Below, in pieces: positions 21,841 to 34,644 of a DNA stretch of 64,000 nucleotides; position 1 is the first letter of the stretch, and every line of letters starts with the position of its first letter. The DNA is from Cranoglanis bouderius. Its lineage: Eukaryota > Chordata > Actinopteri > Siluriformes > Cranoglanididae. The stretch lies in NCBI GenBank assembly GCA_023630585.1, contig CM042539.1, positions 7,309,755-7,373,754 on the forward strand, in the 5' to 3' direction. The translations under genes were made by a program, and so were the position numbers. The notes below the pieces were generated by a model, which saw nothing but the letters and a program-made list of their open reading frames with translations, was not told the DNA's origin and did not search any database.

Positions 21841-23890
21841 TGTTTATTCCACTACGTTAGCAAGGACAGTAACTGGGTGGAAATATAAAGGATAGATCAA
21901 GACAACAACTTTGATCATATGGTATTTTTAAATAACTATAACTCATATTTTAAAAATGATGACCTGTAATTGCTTTATCTATGACCTCATCGTCTTTCAG
22001 CAGCTCCAGGATCCTTATAACCTCAGCTGTAAAACCGTTATTCCAGCTTTCTCTGTGTCCTGTAGTCTCGAGAGGTGTGTATTCACAGCGTATTCAAAAA
22101 AACATATGCAGAATCTGATATCACTCTAATCTTAAGTGGACTAGCAATTAGCATGGACTTTTTTTGTTTGTTTGTTTGTTGCTAATACGTCGTGTCTTAA
22201 CTCTATTCGACGGAAGTCAGAAGATGCTGCAGGACCACAGATTTGATGGTGAATATAAAGAGGACCACCTGCCATCTGGGGCTCCCACACTCACAGCCAG
22301 CGAGCTTTTTCTTTGACATCAAGTGTTGAACAGATTTTTGGCTTCATTTCATCGTTAGCACTTTTTTTTCCCTCTGTCCCCTGACACATATTTACAATTG
22401 TCCTATGTAAAGATGACTCATGTGATGTCTTTAGCATGAAAATCCAAGAAGGGCTTGGCTTTTTTTTTCTTCATATGTAGGCTGCATATGCATTTCACTA
22501 AAAAAAACAAAAAAAAAAAACAAACAAAAAAAACAGATTACATACAATAAATACGTTATTACAAATCGCAAATACTTGTTTGTGCACTGAGTATTTGGCT
22601 TCCTGCTTGCTTTATGAATCATTAATAGCAATAATCAATAATTATGTCATGAACACACACAATAGAATTGTACATAAACATTTCATAAAGTATTCATGAA
22701 AGCTAATTTCTTGTAGCATTAATATTATGATATTAATATAGTGCATATGAATGTCACTTGTAAAAAAAACAAACAAAAAAACTACATTTCTGATATGCTT
22801 TCTTAAATTCTTTGAAAATCTCATTTCGTAATTTTAACATTTCACATATTAGTATTCAGCATTATAGTACTGTGAAATATATTTCAGATACAGTTGAGAC
22901 AATCCAGGTTCCACATTTCCACACTTTTTTTTCCTTCTTACATTTATTGGACATGTGAGACAGGGCTATTCAAGAATTAGGCATAAACATTGATAAACAT
23001 ACAGTAGGGATTGGGATTGGATGATTTTTTTTATCATTTTGGATTGGATCATTTTGCATGTTTATTTTAAAATCCCCTCCTCCTCCTTTTGTGGCCGTCC
23101 CAAGTGGCCATTTACTGTATATGATGTACGAGTTCAACACTTCAGAGTCGATGAAAGGGATCTGAAAAACATTATTGATATGTAGCACTGGATTTTCTGA
23201 GCCTTGTACAAGTTAAGATGGTTTTTGGAGTTTCCCTCATGACCAAATGGCAATTTTTTAATGTCTTAAAAAATGTTTTGCTCTGTTTAACTCTCCAAAA
23301 CACTCTCAACTACTACAAAGTTCATGGTAATTACTTCATTACATTATTTTTGTCACAAAACTGGCTTTTTGGTCAATTATATGAATTTTGAAGCCACCAA
23401 CAGCAGGAAAAAAAAATCCCATACACAAACATGACTGTAAATGTACACAGCATGACATGACATGACGAAATCTCTCATGTGGGAAAAATACATTTAAAAA
23501 CAATAATAAAATTGTGTGTTATGGAAACACATCTCTTCATTGTGTTTTATTTCTCTGCAAATTATCACTAGGAATTGATTTGCGTTTTGTCCGTGCCTCA
23601 AATCGCACACAATTATACTAAATAGTACACCATGATAGTCCTCTACTGCTATTACTTCACCATTTTATCTCTCAGTGCTGTCTGATTCATTCTTCACTTT
23701 TCCCATTTTTAAGCCAATGTATGTTGTCATCTGTCGATTGGCATCCAATAAAATCAGCCTTTGCCCCTGTCCCAGAGTGCAGACTGAAACATTTATGTAA
23801 AAAAAAGACAAAAATAACCTGTTAGAAATCAGGTTTTCTTATATTTACAGTTTTCATCACTGCATTTTAAGATAACGTGTTGAGATACAA
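21841..23890. other. Intergenic, no gene seen
   Basis: AT-rich sequence with A/T homopolymer runs near 22460, 22500 and 22930. ORFs on the minus strand at 22431-22824 and 22970-23188 lack any domain. Confidence 0.6.
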
Positions 23891-24670
23891 AATGACCTCG
23901 TGACGGAGTACCCATAATCCTCCTGTCCTGTGGCCCTCGTGCTATCGTGAGTCCTCTCGTGACATTGCCGTGAGACGGCCGGTCAGCTGTAAATTTACTG
24001 CTCGTCCTGCTCTTATCGTAAATTGATAGAGCGTGTGTGAGTGGGCAGTAACACAGGCGTATAAAGCATCCGCTCCTCTGTTTAGCCATTGATAGAAACA
24101 CATTGATTCTCCTCCTGTCGTTCGGGGCTATGAAAATTATAATACGGAACAGAGATTAGACGGAAATTATCGTGGCCCGAAGGCATTTACGCAGGTGAGG
24201 GAGAGGAAGGAGGGGAAAAAAAAACGGCTTCAGCCCACAAATAATGATAATACATTAGGTTCTGTGCGATTGGTATTATTGCTGTACATTATGTATGTTC
24301 CATTTATACGACCTCAGACGCTGCAGCCGCGCTGATGGATAGGTAATTATTCTCTGCGCCAATGAACACTTATCAGGCCCACCGCTGTTTATTGCCAAAA
24401 TGAAGAGCACTTGTCAGTCAAGGTCACCACTTTGTGTGTCCTTTTTAATAGTTCTTTCACAGTTGTTGAACCTTGCATGTGGGCTCTTTAAGCGCAGCAC
24501 TGGCAGGGTCTTTATGAAGCCGCAGAGTTCCTCTGCCCAGAGGGAGAGCTGCGCTTTATTAATCTCGCTATTTGGGCTCACTGAAGGTTTTCCGGGAAAC
24601 ACTATAGGAAAAGAGGACAGTATTAATGTCGATCTAACCTGAGTGGGAATGTAATAATATGCAAACATGT
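23890..24670. promoter_or_regulatory. Candidate conserved non-coding block
   Basis: Repeat-poor, mixed-composition sequence with no sustained ORF. It includes AAATTATAATACGG (24135), GATGGATAGGTAATTATTC (24333) and TTATTAATCTCGCTATTTG (24557) type segments. It ends at a (GT)n tract. Proposed as an enhancer-like block on composition and position only. Confidence 0.3.
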
Positions 24671-24693
24671 AATTTAGCTCTGCGTCTTTGTCT

Positions 24694-24698
<5 letters not shown>

Positions 24699-24755
<57 letters not shown>
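24699..24755 (+). repeat. (GT)n microsatellite
   Basis: About 27 GT units. Confidence 0.95.
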
Positions 24756-25194
24756 TAAGTTCAGCTGAAAAATGTAACTAGGGGGCCAATATTAATGCAT
24801 GAATGATTTTGCTGCACCAGCCAACACTAAAATGACACATAGTCCGCACTGCAGGACGTACGCTGGCCTTGGGACAAACACCATGCTCTAGCGTTCATCG
24901 CCTCAGCATCATGTCGCTTTAAGCCTCTGAGATTCCAATTAACTGTATCTCGTATTAACGCTGTGTTACATTTCAATACGGATGTTGAACGATTTTAACT
25001 GTTAAGTGAGTGTTTCATTTGTTTCCGAGACGATATCACATGCATCAAACATCTGAAGTGTGAAAGATAAATCTGGAGCAGCCAACAAGTCCATAGAGTG
25101 TGAAGAAATATGATAGAATTGAACAGTACCTGCTATCCTGGGGGATCTGCCGTCTATCCTGGGAATACCGGGCGTGAAGCAGGAATACACCCTA
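24756..25194. other. Intergenic, no gene seen
   Basis: Unique-looking sequence without a supported ORF. Confidence 0.5.
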
Positions 25195-25365
25195 GATGTC
25201 TATCATACACACATTCACACCTTATCTTATGTCATTTATCTGAGCCAATCCAGCTGACAGCATGTTTTTGGACATTGGGAGGAAACCTGAGGAACAGGAG
25301 GAAACTCCACACGGAGAGTAACCCGAGCTCAGGATCGAACCGGGGCGCTGTGAGGAGATTAATGG
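25195..25365 (-). repeat. SINE-like fragment, minus strand
   Basis: Contains GGAGGAAACCTGAGG, GGAAACTCCACACGGAGAG and CAGGATCGAACCGGGG. The last is the reverse complement of a tRNA-type B box (GGTTCGATCC), so this reads as a decayed tRNA-derived SINE in the minus orientation. Similar fragments lie near 40020-40145 and 60770-61075. Confidence 0.5.
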
Positions 25366-25789
25366 TCTTTATAACAACTTGACTTTGTAGCACTGTAAGA
25401 TTTGTGGATGTTTTCTTGTTTGCTTGAGTAGGGCTGAGCAACTAGATGATATAATATCAACATTATGATAAATGATGTCACTTTTGTAAGATATCTCTGG
25501 TATCATGACATTTAAGAAAAAAAAAAAAAAAAAGTATAATAATTACAAACTCCAACCGGAAACTGATTTGATGGTCTTTTTTTTTTTTTTTTTTTTTTTA
25601 ACCAAATCTTTAAAATGTTAAAACTTGTAAACTTTAAAACTTTTTAGTACTTAATAAATAAAAGTTTTTTTCATAGACCTTAATTAAAAGTACTGAACTT
25701 TCACAGATTTTTAAATGCAACACGTTTTGCTTGTAGTTTGTAAGCAAACCTATACATCATGTATCATCAAAATGTCATCTAATATCGTG
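25366..25789. other. Intergenic with A and T runs
   Basis: No gene is seen. Poly-A at about 25516-25533 and poly-T at about 25578-25600. Confidence 0.6.
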
Positions 25790-26110
25790 ATATGGGGGGT
25801 TGGGGGGTCCGAATCCCACCTCCGCCCTGTGTCTGCGGAGTTTGCATGTTCTTCAAGGGTTTCCTCTGGGTACTCTGGTTTCCTCCCCACTCCAAAGACA
25901 TGCATTGTAGGCTGATTGGCATTTCCAAATTGTCCGTAGTGTGTGAATGGGTGTGTGAGTGTGTGTGTGTAATTGTGCCATGCGATGGGTTGACACCTTG
26001 TTCAGGGTGTCCTCCGCCTTGTGCCCCGAATCCCCTGGGATAGGCTCCAGGCTCCCTGTGACCCTGTGTAGGATCAGCGGTACAGAAAATGGATGGATGG
26101 ATGGATATTT
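25790..26110 (+). repeat. tRNA-derived SINE-like element, plus strand
   Basis: A B-box match (GGTCCGAATCC, 25806-25816) is followed by the teleost SINE body: GTTTGCATGTTCTTC, GGTTTCCTCCCCACTCC, AAAGACATGCATTGTAGGCT, GATGGGTTGACACC and GGGATAGGCTCCAGGCTCC. The 3' tail is a (GGAT)n run at 26091-26106. The A-box part of the head is missing or unrecognisable. The ORFs across it are not genes. Confidence 0.75.
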
Positions 26111-27774
26111 TTGGTCACATGACCCACCCCATGCTTTGCTGATAATATTACACAAATGAATCTACAGTTTGTTATTTAGCAGAAAGGAGAAATACACAAT
26201 CATCAGGCCAGCTCTAGGAATCTTTCCACACTGATGCTGTGTTGAATCTTGATTAATCCAGATGAATTCAAATTCATCTTGTTAATGCTTTAATTTGGAT
26301 CCAAATTTAGTTTGCCAACCTATAAATCCAGTTTGTTAGGACATAATCCACTGTAATCCAGTTCACTGTGTTCTGTCTTACCTTGTGTGTCCCCATAACA
26401 TCCTCACACATTTTATTTAAACAGACAGAGATGTAACATCATCTCAAACTCTGTGACAACCCAGAGATACGATACTGTATAACCAATATTTCAAAACCTA
26501 TTCCGTCTAAACTTTCCGCCATATAGGGAACTTAAGTGTATAAATGAACAGTTCTGTCTCTATCTCATGTTTCACCAATGACGTGAGTCACATTGATCCA
26601 CTTCTGCAGCCTGGGTTTTTGTGTGAGTTTGTTTCCCGGGGCCGTGTCTTTCAGACGTTGTGAGCTGTCATTCTGTTCCTCCCTGTGACACAGTTGACGC
26701 TCAGCGATTATGACAAGCGCTGGACTTCAGCCGCAGAGCCTGACAAATATTTCTCCAGGTGAAATGCTGAAAGCACCAGATATCCAAACACCATGCAAAC
26801 ATATCTTTAAAATACACTTTTTAAGTCTAAGTGTTTATTAATCTCTAGGCTACAAAAAGCTTGAATTAAACTGATACTTTATAGATTGAACATTGCAACG
26901 AATTGCACTCTATTTCTATTATTAGGTACAGTATATCTATTATAAATTATATCTATCATGAGATATAGGTTTGGTCACAAAATGCTAGCAATACAGTTAA
27001 TACTGCCTAAAACTTTTGCACAGTAATAAATTATTATTATTTCTAAAAAGAAAAAAAAAACAACAACCCTGAAATGGATAAAAAAAAAAAAAAACATTTT
27101 AATCTGTAAAAATATTATCATTTTACAAGTTTAAAGATTAAGTAAAACATTTTGAAAATCAAATCAGTTTGTAATTAAATTTATTAACATATATTCAATA
27201 TCAATATTTCATATGTCATAATTACATGCAGTCCTATCCTTGTCCAGCATTTTATTTATTTAATTTTTTGGTCCAAGGATTATTTTATCCAAGGATTACG
27301 CTGTTTTGAGACATGGATGTTCTTGTAACCCTAGATTTTCATCATTTTTCTACTTTTGTTTCATTTACGTTCATGAACATGTGACAAGAAAAATAGGATT
27401 TAACAAAAACAGAATTGTATTTGACAGTTCTCAGCTAAAACCTTGGCACAGGCCCATGTTTTAGCTTTCAGTGATTATGTCCGAGTAAAATGTCTGTTTT
27501 TTCCCCCATCGATTGTGTTGCTGTGAATTCCTGATTTTTTTTTTTCCACTCAAAGTGACCGGTTTAGATGAGACACACAACTGTGGATGATTGGGGGGTG
27601 ATCGTAGTGTAACACGCACTCATTCGGCCCGTGGCAGATCACCTGTATGAAATGGCATGGGATTTTCCTGGCAAGTGTGAATTAAACACAGGATAGAGTT
27701 ACTGTAGTAAGAAATACAAAGACCTGGTCTTGGTCTCTGTAACTTTTGAGCTGTGTACATTGGTGTGCTGGTGG

Positions 27775-27777
<3 letters not shown>
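26111..27777. other. Intergenic, no gene seen
   Basis: AT-rich sequence with poly-A runs near 27050 and 27080 and no supported ORF. Confidence 0.6.

Positions 27778-27838
<61 letters not shown>
27778..27838 (+). repeat. (GT)n(GA)n compound microsatellite
   Basis: About 20 GT units followed by about 10 GA units. Confidence 0.95.
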
Positions 27839-27839
<1 letters not shown>

Positions 27840-27948
27840 AGTCTCAGACTGATCCGTTGGCAGATGACCGGTAGCTTTGCTGCAGAGCCCACGCTGCACT
27901 TCACGGAGCGAGAGGCAATCTTGTCACCATGCACCACTCCAGGCCTGC

Positions 27949-28090
<142 letters not shown>

Positions 28091-28367
28091 CTCCAAATTC
28101 ATCCATCACCACGGAAACCGCCACAGGCCTCGCTTCTTGCACAAAGACAGTTTTGACTGGGGTGTTAAGAGCCAAGATGCGCACAGTCAAAATGCCAGGG
28201 ATTTTACATGCCAAATTAAAAGGGGAAGGAATGCTGATTTGGACGGCGTAATGAGATGAAGGGATACAAGAAGACATGCATTTATACATGTGAGAGACGT
28301 GACCTAATCTGAAAGCATCTCTCTGTGTTCGAAGCAGTTTTTTTAAACTATTGTACAGCTTGATTTA

Positions 28368-28520
28368 TTCTCTGCATTTATTACATTTGAATCACTCAGC
28401 AGACACTTTTATCCAAAGAGGGTTACAGTTGAGCTGAACAGGTGAAAAGCTCAGCTTCTGAGTGCTGGGATTTGAACTCACAACCTTCTAATGAGTAGCT
28501 CCACATTATGCTGCTATACA
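28368..28520 (-). repeat. tRNA-derived SINE-like element, minus strand
   Basis: Plus-strand GGGATTTGAAC at 28467-28477 is the reverse complement of a B box (GTTCAAATCCC). It is flanked by GCTGGGATTTGAACTCACAA and, further along, AGCAGACACTTTTATCCAAA, both widely seen in teleost SINEs. A partial, diverged copy. Confidence 0.7.
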
Positions 28521-30502
28521 AAAAACAGTGTGGTCTAACAGATATTATTTCTAATACATGTGAGCAATCGGAACTAGACACGTGTAGTTCTAATCCACGT
28601 CGCAGACGTGCTATTTGGATTTGCATCTGCATTCGCTCAACAAACAGCTGTTAGATTTGAGTGTGATATGAAGTGGCAGGGCCTGCAGTTGTTCTTGTTT
28701 GTTCCACGAACTAAGCCTTGACACGATGGCTTCTGGCAATGGTTTGTGCTGAAATCCACATCTTTGACGAGCGTCAGCATTGCTGACCACCAGCCTCGCT
28801 GCGGCCATGTTGCCAGGAGAAAGAGAACGAGGAAATGGAAATTTCACTACGTTCTGCTTTCGGGTGTCTCTGACTGGATCGCTGGCAGCTGCCAAGTCTT
28901 GTGCCATCTCTAGCTGTCAGCAGGTCCTGAGATCCAGAGGTCAGACTAACATCTGGCCCCTCTGCCTCATCCTTTAAGCTCTGTCACTGGACAGCATCTG
29001 TTTATAGCCACCCACCCACAATCTCCTGTGACGGAAGCCAGGATCGGCTTTGATCACCTCTAGCACCATCTCGCACTCGTATATGTAAAATCAGATAGTT
29101 TACAAAAATGTTTGTTTTTTTTTAGAAATATACTACAGTTTGTATTAGAATTGAATGCAATTCTAATACAAGTCTATTTCAAGTGTTAGATGACAATAAT
29201 AAACAATTTAAATAAATTCACTGCATTCGCAAATTTATACAACTGAAGGGCAGGTATTAAATTGTTGGAAGCTCATTTCTGCCATTTGAAGAGTATTGTC
29301 GAAAAAAATATTATTGATTAAATTATTATTTCATTACAGTTTCTTGAAATTACGTCTCAGGGTCACAAAATGATAAGAACGAGAATAAAAAAATGAGAAT
29401 TATGACTTTACTGTGGTTTCATATTCGATAAATGTTGCACTTCTGCAGACACTTTTGAGTCTGTTAAGAGCATTTCTTATACATATACTGTACCTTATGA
29501 ACAAAACACACTTATGTCTTTATGATTTTATTTTGCACTCATAATATTTTAAAATAATATTTTTTTCCATGCATCTTACTACCTTTAAAAGCTGTGTAGT
29601 TGATATAACACTATAATCGTTAACATACATAAATAAAACTTTCGGTTTTAATTAGCACAGAGTCAATTAGCACACACAAAAACCTAAATTAATCCCACTC
29701 CTCCCCCTAGTTTGTGTTATCTTTGTCAATTATATGCAACACAGTTATTTACTGCACACGCAATGTTTTTTTAAAAACATTTTTATACAACATGAGCAAA
29801 TAGGGGCATAGCATTTCAACAGAAATATATTTTTTCAAACGGACCACCCAAAACAAGGTTGTGTCAAAGCGGTTGCATGATGGCCTCTGAGGGGTCGAAA
29901 CCATTGAACACGGTTTGAATGACAGGGAGAACTGGCACACACATCAAGCAGGTGTTGCAATCATCGAGAAGAAATACGTACGCTGTGAATTAAAGATGAA
30001 GCCGTGTAGACAGCAGGAACAGAAAGGAGATAAGAGGTGATTACACTACAATGTGCCGATGTGCTACACATACTGATTTGCACTACCTCGAGATCCCTGA
30101 GGTCACAAACCCACAGGATTAAACGTAATAACCGTGGGCTTTGTAAACAAAAATGTCGTGTGATGTCTCACTCCTGAAGAACATTTCATTTCTGGTGAGC
30201 AGACAGCTGTTCTGTAACATATTGCAAATTCATTATTCAGACGGCTGCCGTCTCTCGACTGCCCATGTTATGTCAAAGTGCTTTAAAGCATTTATATCGC
30301 AGGGTTCGGAGATGAAATTTGTTAAGACGCAAAGAGCTTGACAGAAAGTCGTCAGAAACAAGGATTTAGCAGGAAGTGATTTGTTTAGCAGTCAGTTTTT
30401 ACATGGCTTTATGGTTGTACAGCAGCATCAGTGCAGAACTATGTGAATATTTTAACATAGTTATTTATAGAGAGCATATTAAGAAAACCTTTTACAGGCT
30501 TA
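28521..30502. other. Intergenic, no gene seen
   Basis: ORFs on both strands at 28611-28977 overlap but show no domain. The remainder is AT-rich and unremarkable. Confidence 0.55.
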
Positions 30503-31408
30503 AAGGTGCAGTAGTCAAATTTTTTTATTCCTTACTTGTACAAATAAACTGGAAGATTTGTAGAACATGATAAAAAAAAACCCAATGAATTAAGCTGTGG
30601 CCTTAGTAAAAGTGTATTAAGTTGCTGAGAAAACAGCTCCCTAGTTAAGTAGTCAGGGCACTGATAAGGGAGTCGGCCATTTTAAGGGCTGTCTCAACCG
30701 CAAAATCCTTCCAGTGCACTGGAACGTTCGCACCCTAAAAATCCCACAATGCACCGCAAAAACCAGGGAGCATAGATGCTCACTATGTTCCCTTACTAGA
30801 AATTATGTCATATTTTCTGAAGCCTCTCAGCTTGAAAAAAAAATGGAGGACAAACTCTCAGCCAACTTCATCTACAAATGTAAGTAGCTTGTTATTGTTG
30901 TTGTGGCTCCCAAATGATTACTTAAGTTATCGATTTTTAACTTTATTTGATGTTCTATATACAGTTTGTTTGAGTTTAATGACTTTTAAGTGTTTAATGA
31001 TTTTTTAAAAATCCACTAACTAGCCTACAACCTTGCTTCACATATTTCTAACAAATTTATATGACATATAAAATGTAATCATTTTTATGTTTTAAATTTT
31101 TGGTTACGTTTTACAACGTGAGTACGTAGTCATCATGTTGCCAGAAATTGAGTCATCAGTGTCCCAATGTGCAGTGAGCCAGAGTCCTTACCAGTACCCC
31201 AACTCGTGTACACTATATACTGATTCATCACCTACTGAACTAGGGAGCTGGTTGAGACACACCCCGACTTCTGGTCCACTCTACTCTACAGGCCACCATA
31301 GATCCTGGGGGCGGAGTTTTGTGAACATGTGTGGGTGTCATTCAAATATTGAACCCACCTAACTGTTCTTTTGAAAAATAAAAAAGGGCTAATCTTACCT
31401 AATGCACC
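30503..31408 (+). mobile_element. TTAA-flanked MITE, second family, with nested inverted repeat
   Basis: TTAA (30499-30502 area) is followed by AGGTGCAGTAGTCAA, and the right end reads TAATGCACCT followed by TTAA. The ends are inverted and match the element at 3491. Inside is a second inverted pair, AGCTCCCTAGTTAAGTAG at 30635-30652 and CTACTGAACTAGGGAGCT at 31232-31249, which looks like either an internal symmetrical arm or a nested element of about 615 bp. No transposase frame. Boundaries may be off by a few bases. Confidence 0.55.
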
Positions 31409-31412
31409 TTTA

Positions 31413-32794
31413 AAACGTGATAAACATGATATTTGATATATATACATGTAATTTGTATCTGTATTTGGATTTGGACCCAAAATGGGCGTGGCCTAAATCA
31501 AAAGTTACCAAAAGATATGAACACTACTACTGTACCCCAAGAAATACTGGAAAACCTTGTTAAAACAGAAACCCAGATGTTGAAATGTCAATTCCTCAAC
31601 CTCAGCTACATCACTCCGATAAGTTCCAGTTGTCAGTCCAGTCGTGCGCAGGTTTTATTATTGTTGTTTGTACATTCCCACAATATTTTCTACCGAAACA
31701 GACAGCAGGGTGCTATTTTTTTATTTTTATTTTTTAGTAAATTCTACATCTTATCTGTGGGAAACATATAGGACAGCCATTTTTAAAGTGAACATCAGCT
31801 CTGCCTTCTTCACACCACAGCTGCAGGGTCGGCACTCAGAGCTCAGAAAGCTGACCTAATGATGGACGCACTGCCTAAAATCACCGTCTCCCCTCCAGGA
31901 AGTCCAGGAAAAATCACTGGGATCTTGAGAAATCTTGGCAATGAGTTGTGGGACGCCATTAAAAAGACAAACGCGATTATATCTTGCTGAGTTTTCGTGA
32001 TCGTTAGTAAGGTCAGGCTAAAGAGATGTGACATATAAATTACTCTCCCTCTTTGCTCCTAATGCGACTCGGCATTTCGAGGGAATATCTCCCAGACAGG
32101 CCAAATGACAAAAATACTTCCGGATAATGGAGCAACAATTTGGCGAGTCATCTCTGTAGTCTGAATGGAAATGTTAGGGATGTAGAACGATGTAGATCAG
32201 AATCACAAAATGTACAGAAACTAGAGCCTCATGATTGTGAGAGATTGTGGAGATTTGGTTAAATACAACATTTGCATTGCATTAAGATGACATTTACATA
32301 AATGTCTGACTCTCCACCAATTCTGAAGCTGACAGGAAGATGATCTTTGGTTATATCTCCGCTTGTGAAGGCGTTGCTCTGTGTTTTGTGTTTGTAGGTT
32401 GAGTGTGTTAGCATTGTCTCTCTAACCTGTGTGTTCATTGAAAGCCCCCTGGAGAGTGACATTTTCCGCAGGCGAGTGCAGGTCCGTAATGTGACTGTCG
32501 GGCGAGCCTTGGAGTCTAGCATCATGTCTCGAGCTGCCCACCTCTCATCTTGCGTCTGTGTCACAGGACAGACCTCCCACCACTCTGGAGCTGAGACCGG
32601 GAACACTGTTTCTATGCTAAACTGTGTCAGGGTTACCTGTTATAGCAGCTAGAAAATAGCAGTTCTCTTTAGCAAGCTTGTTTTGAACCTTATTTAGTGT
32701 GTAACATAAGCGAATTAAATGCATGTGTACACTGTATACATGCTATACCATTAATACTGTTGCAAATGTATGTATGTATGTATTAGAAAAATAT
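31413..32794. other. Intergenic, no gene seen
   Basis: No supported gene. ORFs at 31433-31859 (plus) and 32259-32606 (minus) have no recognisable domains. Confidence 0.55.
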
Positions 32795-32944
32795 CTGATT
32801 CATATTAATGTGCTCATTCTAATACTTTTCTATGGTAAAAACTTACACAGGGACTTGTATTATATGACCCTAAAGGAAAAGTTTTCTGTCTCTTAATATT
32901 TATGGAAGGAGTCTCCAGTACCAGTGTCAGGGCTTGGTAACACT

Positions 32945-33223
32945 CAGGGTTGTCACGCTTGTGGTTTTGAAGGTAAGGTGACATTTTTTTGGGCTAGTTT
33001 AAAAATAATTCACCCGCATGAAAATGTTTTAAAACAATTCATCAGAAATAAATTGCATCAAACATATGCTATCTCAAGCACACAGTAAGGCATATTACGT
33101 ACCGCGATACCACGATACTGCAAATCAGAAATGCATGCGCACCACAGTGACCTTGTTTCCAAGACAGAAAAAGGTGTCTCCCTTTTCCAAGCAAGAAATT
33201 ATGCTCAGACCTGGCAACCCTGT
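32945..33223 (+). mobile_element. Small hAT-like insertion with CAGGGTTG ends
   Basis: The foreign segment begins CAGGGTTGTCA and ends TGGCAACCCTG, an imperfect inverted repeat with the CAGGG start common in hAT elements. It interrupts the family A copy between GGTAACACT and TTCAGAGGTAA. I cannot find a clean 8-bp duplication, so the class is tentative. No ORF. Confidence 0.45.
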
Positions 33224-33240
33224 TCAGAGGTAAAACTGTA

Positions 33241-33565
33241 TGTCAGGTTAGTGCCTAAGAGGTGCTGAACTACAGTACCCATCAGCCACTGCACATCACA
33301 TCACCACGTCACATTGTTCATGCACATCTGTTTCCTGTTTCACATTTATTAGCACCACTATTTAAGTCCTAGTTTTTCTGTATGTTTTTGTCAAGCTTTT
33401 ATTGCCGTTCATGTCGTGTCTGTGTATTGCCTTGCCTACCATGGTTTAGACCACAGTCTGTACGTTTTGTTGTTTTGTGTTTATTCACGGTGTTAGCCAT
33501 TTATTTTGCACTACTACAGACTACAAGTCTGCACCTGCATCCGCCTTCGCCTCCATAACCTGACA
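33241..33565 (+). mobile_element. Solo LTR with 10-bp inverted ends and a 5-bp duplication
   Basis: The segment starts TGTCAGGTTA and ends TAACCTGACA, a perfect 10-bp inverted pair. CTGTA lies directly on both sides (33236-33240 and 33566-33570), the 5-bp target duplication of an LTR element. A TATTTAAG promoter-like motif lies near 33360. It differs from the 16888 family and has no internal coding region, so it is a solo LTR left by recombination. Confidence 0.88.
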
Positions 33566-34153
33566 CTGTAACTTGTAACTTTTTTCTGAAATGGGAAAAT
33601 CTTCAAGACAAAGGAGTGTGGTTTCTTGGTATCATGTTGTCAGGTTTGTGTATTATTAACTTCTAGAAAGAGGAAAAAATAGAAGCTGATGAGGGAACAG
33701 CTCTCTGTAGCTGCTATAACATAAGTGATAATAGGAAACATGTTTCATGGACATTCTAGAACATTAAATGTAACTATAAACGGATAAAAGTAATAGTAAA
33801 AAGTAAAAGTAATAATACAACATTTATGGGTTTTTTAACAGTAACTCCACCTCGTCTACACGTTGGTCTACATCACATCACTCATTGGTCATTGGTTATT
33901 TTCCTATAACAGCACACCCATGGCCAAGTGTTGTATTGCTTACTTTACCAAATCAAAACATCTTTGTTGTATTTATCTACCCAATGTTAAAGAATAAAAT
34001 TTGATAATTTGTCACTTTTTTTCATTTCTCCATCAGTTACTGTATGTCATCATTTATCCATAAAATTCTGTACTATTGAAGCTGTCACACTAATGACACA
34101 ACTTTTTACAATAGTAAGTAAGTGTTCCTTTAACTTTGCTCAATAGTCTAATC

Positions 34154-34349
34154 CATGGGTGTCCAATCTTATCAACAAAGGGCTGGTGTGGGTGCAGGTT
34201 TTCATTCCAATCATTCAGAAGCCAGACCTGATTCCACCTGTTTAATCAGTCGATCTTGGCTTTCAATAGCCTTATGTGTGGCTTCTGCTTGGTTGGAATG
34301 AAAACCTGCACCCATACCAGCCCTTTCTGGATAAGATTGGACACCCCTG
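34154..34349 (+). mobile_element. hAT-type MITE with exact 8-bp target duplication
   Basis: The 196-bp element has ends CATGGGTGTCCAATCTTATC and its near-exact inverse. GTCTAATC lies on both sides (34146-34153 and 34350-34357). An internal inverted pair (GTGCAGGTTTTCATTCCAA) makes it almost fully self-complementary. An 8-bp duplication with CAnGGGTG ends is diagnostic of hAT. There is no ORF. Confidence 0.93.
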
Positions 34350-34644
34350 GTCTAATCTAGCTAGATAATCTAATCTAGCTAGTTAATATTTGCGGAAACA
34401 GGGCTAGCTAATACTGGACAACATCCACACAATATTATCTTTGCGATTCTCATAAGTTTCACAGCAGTGGAATAAAATGTTTACGCAGATAGTTACATGT
34501 AAATTTCACATGCTGTATTTGCATTTTTTTGGAGTACACGTTGATAATTTTTGGTCTGTAGACCACTGTTTACTTTATAGTGCGGAAAGATATTCTAAGC
34601 GATGTGGGAAAGTTAACACGTATGGAATAAAACACAAAGCACAA

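Larger units (their letters stand above)
32795..34000 (+). repeat. Family A foldback element hosting two insertions
   Basis: Family blocks at the left (CATATTAATGTGCTCATTCT, GGAAGGAGTCTCCAGTACC), then AGAGGTAAAACTGTA, TTCAAGACAAAGGAG, GTAGCTGCTATAACATAAGT and the inverted arm GGTTATTTTCCTATAACAGC. Two stretches foreign to the family sit inside it: 32945-33223 and 33241-33565. Confidence 0.75.
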
